A stretch of 64,000 nucleotides of DNA from NCBI RefSeq assembly GCF_006539185.1, contig NZ_BJMN01000004.1, positions 1 through 64,000 on the forward strand. Direction: 5' to 3'. The stretch comes from Streptomyces gardneri (GTDB lineage Bacteria > Actinomycetota > Actinomycetes > Streptomycetales > Streptomycetaceae). The position numbers were made by a program, and so were the translations under genes. Numbering within the stretch: position 1 is the first letter of the stretch; the number at the start of each line of letters is the position of its first letter. Shown in pieces: positions 62,801 to 64,000 of the stretch. The notes under the pieces were generated by a model. That model ran no database searches. It was not told the origin of the DNA and saw only the letters and a list, made by a program, of their open reading frames with translations.

Positions 62801-64000
62801 GGGCCGGACCCGCCGTGGGGCGCGGCGCGCCGGCGGTGGTCTCGCAAACACCCGCCGTCCCGGCGATGTCCGCGCTGCCCCACCCCCGCGAGCTCGGCGC
62901 CGGCAGCTCCTTCAACGAGTCGGCCCTCTGGTACGCGTGCGGGGTTCCGGCCCCGGGCATCCGCCAGGGGTGGAAGCTGTACGTGCCGATGACGCTGCTC
63001 AACGCCCGGGAGATGCTGCACCGGGTGGCGCCGCTCCTGCTCGGGGCCGGCCTCCACTTCAAGTACGTGAAGGACCTCACCACCCTCCAGCACCTCAACG
63101 CGGGGGTGCACGGCTACTCCCAGATCGGGAAGTGCCTGGTCGTCTACCTGGCGGATCCGCAGGCGTCGTTCCTGGGCGCGCTCAAGGAGGCGCTCGGGCC
63201 GTACCGGGACCAGTGCCCCGCGGTGCCGTGTGCCCGGCCCTTCGGCGGCCGGCTGCCGCTCTTCTACCGCTACGGCGCATACGTGGGCAGCACGCTCGCC
63301 CTGGACGGCCGTGAGGTGGCCGACGACCGCGGCAGCCTCGCGCATGCCGTGCCCGAGGGCGTGAGGGACGCCCTCGTCGGCTTCACCGAGCCGGAGGCCG
63401 AGGACCCCACCGTGGGCCGCTTCCTGCGCCGCTACCCCGCCTTCCGCGCCCTCGCCCAGCAGGGCAAGAGCGGGGTCTTCCACGCCATGGACGCGACGGC
63501 GCCGACGCTCCGGCAGGTCGTACTGAAAGCCGGCTACCACCGCGGACAGCTGCAGCCGGACGGCACCGACGGCTGCGATCTGCTGCGCCGGGAAATCGCC
63601 TGTTACCGGCTGCTCGCCGCACGCGGACTGGAAGGGATGGCCCCGGCGCTGCTGGACACGCTGGACGTCCCGCGCAAGGTCGCCCTCGTCCTGGAGTACG
63701 TCGACGGGCCGAACTTCCTGCACCACAAGCTGAACGGGCGGCTGCGCCCGCGACACCTCGAACAGGCATGGCGGCTGCTCGAACGGTTCCATGCGGAAGG
63801 CGTCTACCTGGGCGACGCCAAACTGGCGAACTTCCTTGTGGGCCCGATCGACGAAGCCGAAGCCGATCCCGACGAGCGTGTGCGCGTGATCGACCTGGAG
63901 GCCGCGGGGACGATCGGCGATCACGCTCCGCCGATCCGCACGTTCTTCATCTCCCCCGAGCCGGAGGACCCCCGGCGCTCGGACCTGGCGCACTTCCTCG
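62794..64000 (+). CDS. LanKC-like lanthipeptide synthetase (lyase and kinase domains), cut by window end
   Basis: The frame is open to the window edge (402 codons). After about 25 weak residues, the lyase-like domain of class III/IV lanthipeptide synthetases is visible: QGWKLYVPMTLLNA, LHFKYVKDLTTLQHLNAG, GYSQIGKCLVVYL and LPLFYRYGAYVG. The kinase domain has ATP Lys in VVLKAG (63526), helix-C Glu in LLRREI, catalytic loop HAEGVYLGDAKLANFLVG (63790 on) and VIDLEAAG for DFG. It is therefore predicted to phosphorylate and eliminate Ser/Thr of the precursor. Whether a cyclase domain follows cannot be seen. GTG 62794 overlaps the precursor stop; ATG 62866 is an alternative start. Confidence 0.85.
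   Translation, partial: MLRAGPAVGRGAPAVVSQTPAVPAMSALPHPRELGAGSSFNESALWYACGVPAPGIRQGWKLYVPMTLLNAREMLHRVAPLLLGAGLHFKYVKDLTTLQHLNAGVHGYSQIGKCLVVYLADPQASFLGALKEALGPYRDQCPAVPCARPFGGRLPLFYRYGAYVGSTLALDGREVADDRGSLAHAVPEGVRDALVGFTEPEAEDPTVGRFLRRYPAFRALAQQGKSGVFHAMDATAPTLRQVVLKAGYHRGQLQPDGTDGCDLLRREIACYRLLAARGLEGMAPALLDTLDVPRKVALVLEYVDGPNFLHHKLNGRLRPRHLEQAWRLLERFHAEGVYLGDAKLANFLVGPIDEAEADPDERVRVIDLEAAGTIGDHAPPIRTFFISPEPEDPRRSDLAHFL

Noticed and set aside
1..64000. tRNA or rRNA genes
   Set aside because: No cloverleaf with a CCA end and T-loop consensus, and no rRNA-like stretch, was recognised by eye. A covariance-model scan would be needed to exclude a degenerate tRNA.

Overview
The window is high-GC actinobacterial DNA, most likely Streptomyces or a close relative. 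The signs are G/C-rich third codon positions, frequent GTG and TTG starts, purine-rich ribosome binding sites, an AfsR/SARP-type regulator, several F420/FMN luciferase-like enzymes, and T-poor hairpin terminators. No rRNA, tRNA, CRISPR array, transposase, integrase or phage gene was recognised. Most of the window looks accessory rather than core.

Layout. (1) 1-5.4 kb: the end of a valine-catabolic pair (3-hydroxyisobutyrate dehydrogenase and enoyl-CoA hydratase). A cobalamin riboswitch follows in front of an unrecognised membrane protein, then a GPP34 protein with a small partner, a DEDDh exonuclease and a lipoprotein. (2) 5.6-24.5 kb: a two-gene Tc (toxin complex) locus. It has a fused TcB-TcC cocoon protein of about 2,790 residues with an unrecognised C-terminal effector, followed by a TcA pore/receptor protein of about 3,500 residues. 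(3) 24.8-31.3 kb: small accessory genes. These are a membrane protein, a PPOX enzyme abutting an apparently N-truncated NADAR protein, a TPR remnant, a SUKH (SMI1/KNR4) protein, a TetR/NmrA/luciferase-like module, and a type-1 OMP decarboxylase homologue with an Asp-to-Glu change in its catalytic tetrad. (4) 31.3-43.4 kb: an AfsR-like regulator, imine reductase, amidase, acyl-CoA synthetase, TTC38-like protein, a PadR regulator with a clear palindromic operator, and an acyl-CoA dehydrogenase.

(5) 43.5-51 kb: a tight seven-gene minus-strand operon. In order of transcription it encodes a dehydroquinate-synthase-like protein, an isoleucine-hydroxylase-type dioxygenase, an EamA exporter, a formyltransferase-like protein, argininosuccinate synthase, a DDAH-type amidinohydrolase and a flavin amine oxidase. 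It looks like a small undescribed pathway for an amino-acid-derived metabolite. A NarL-type two-component system is transcribed divergently from it. (6) 54-58 kb: a tiny exported-looking peptide with three FPGGGTP-like repeats, then a GNAT enzyme and two flavin monooxygenases arranged like the bacterial S-alkylcysteine salvage operons. (7) 58.3-60 kb: a secreted copper lysyl oxidase closed by a strong terminator. (8) 60.1 kb to the end: a RiPP locus cut by the window edge. It has a cobalamin/radical-SAM maturase, a 96-residue precursor with a Thr/Val-rich core ending in Cys, and the lyase and kinase domains of a LanKC-like enzyme.

The most promising systems are the RiPP locus at the right edge, the seven-gene amino-acid operon, and the Tc toxin with its unrecognised effector. 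A recurring oddity is short tandem repeats at or just before the 5' ends of several unrelated genes.
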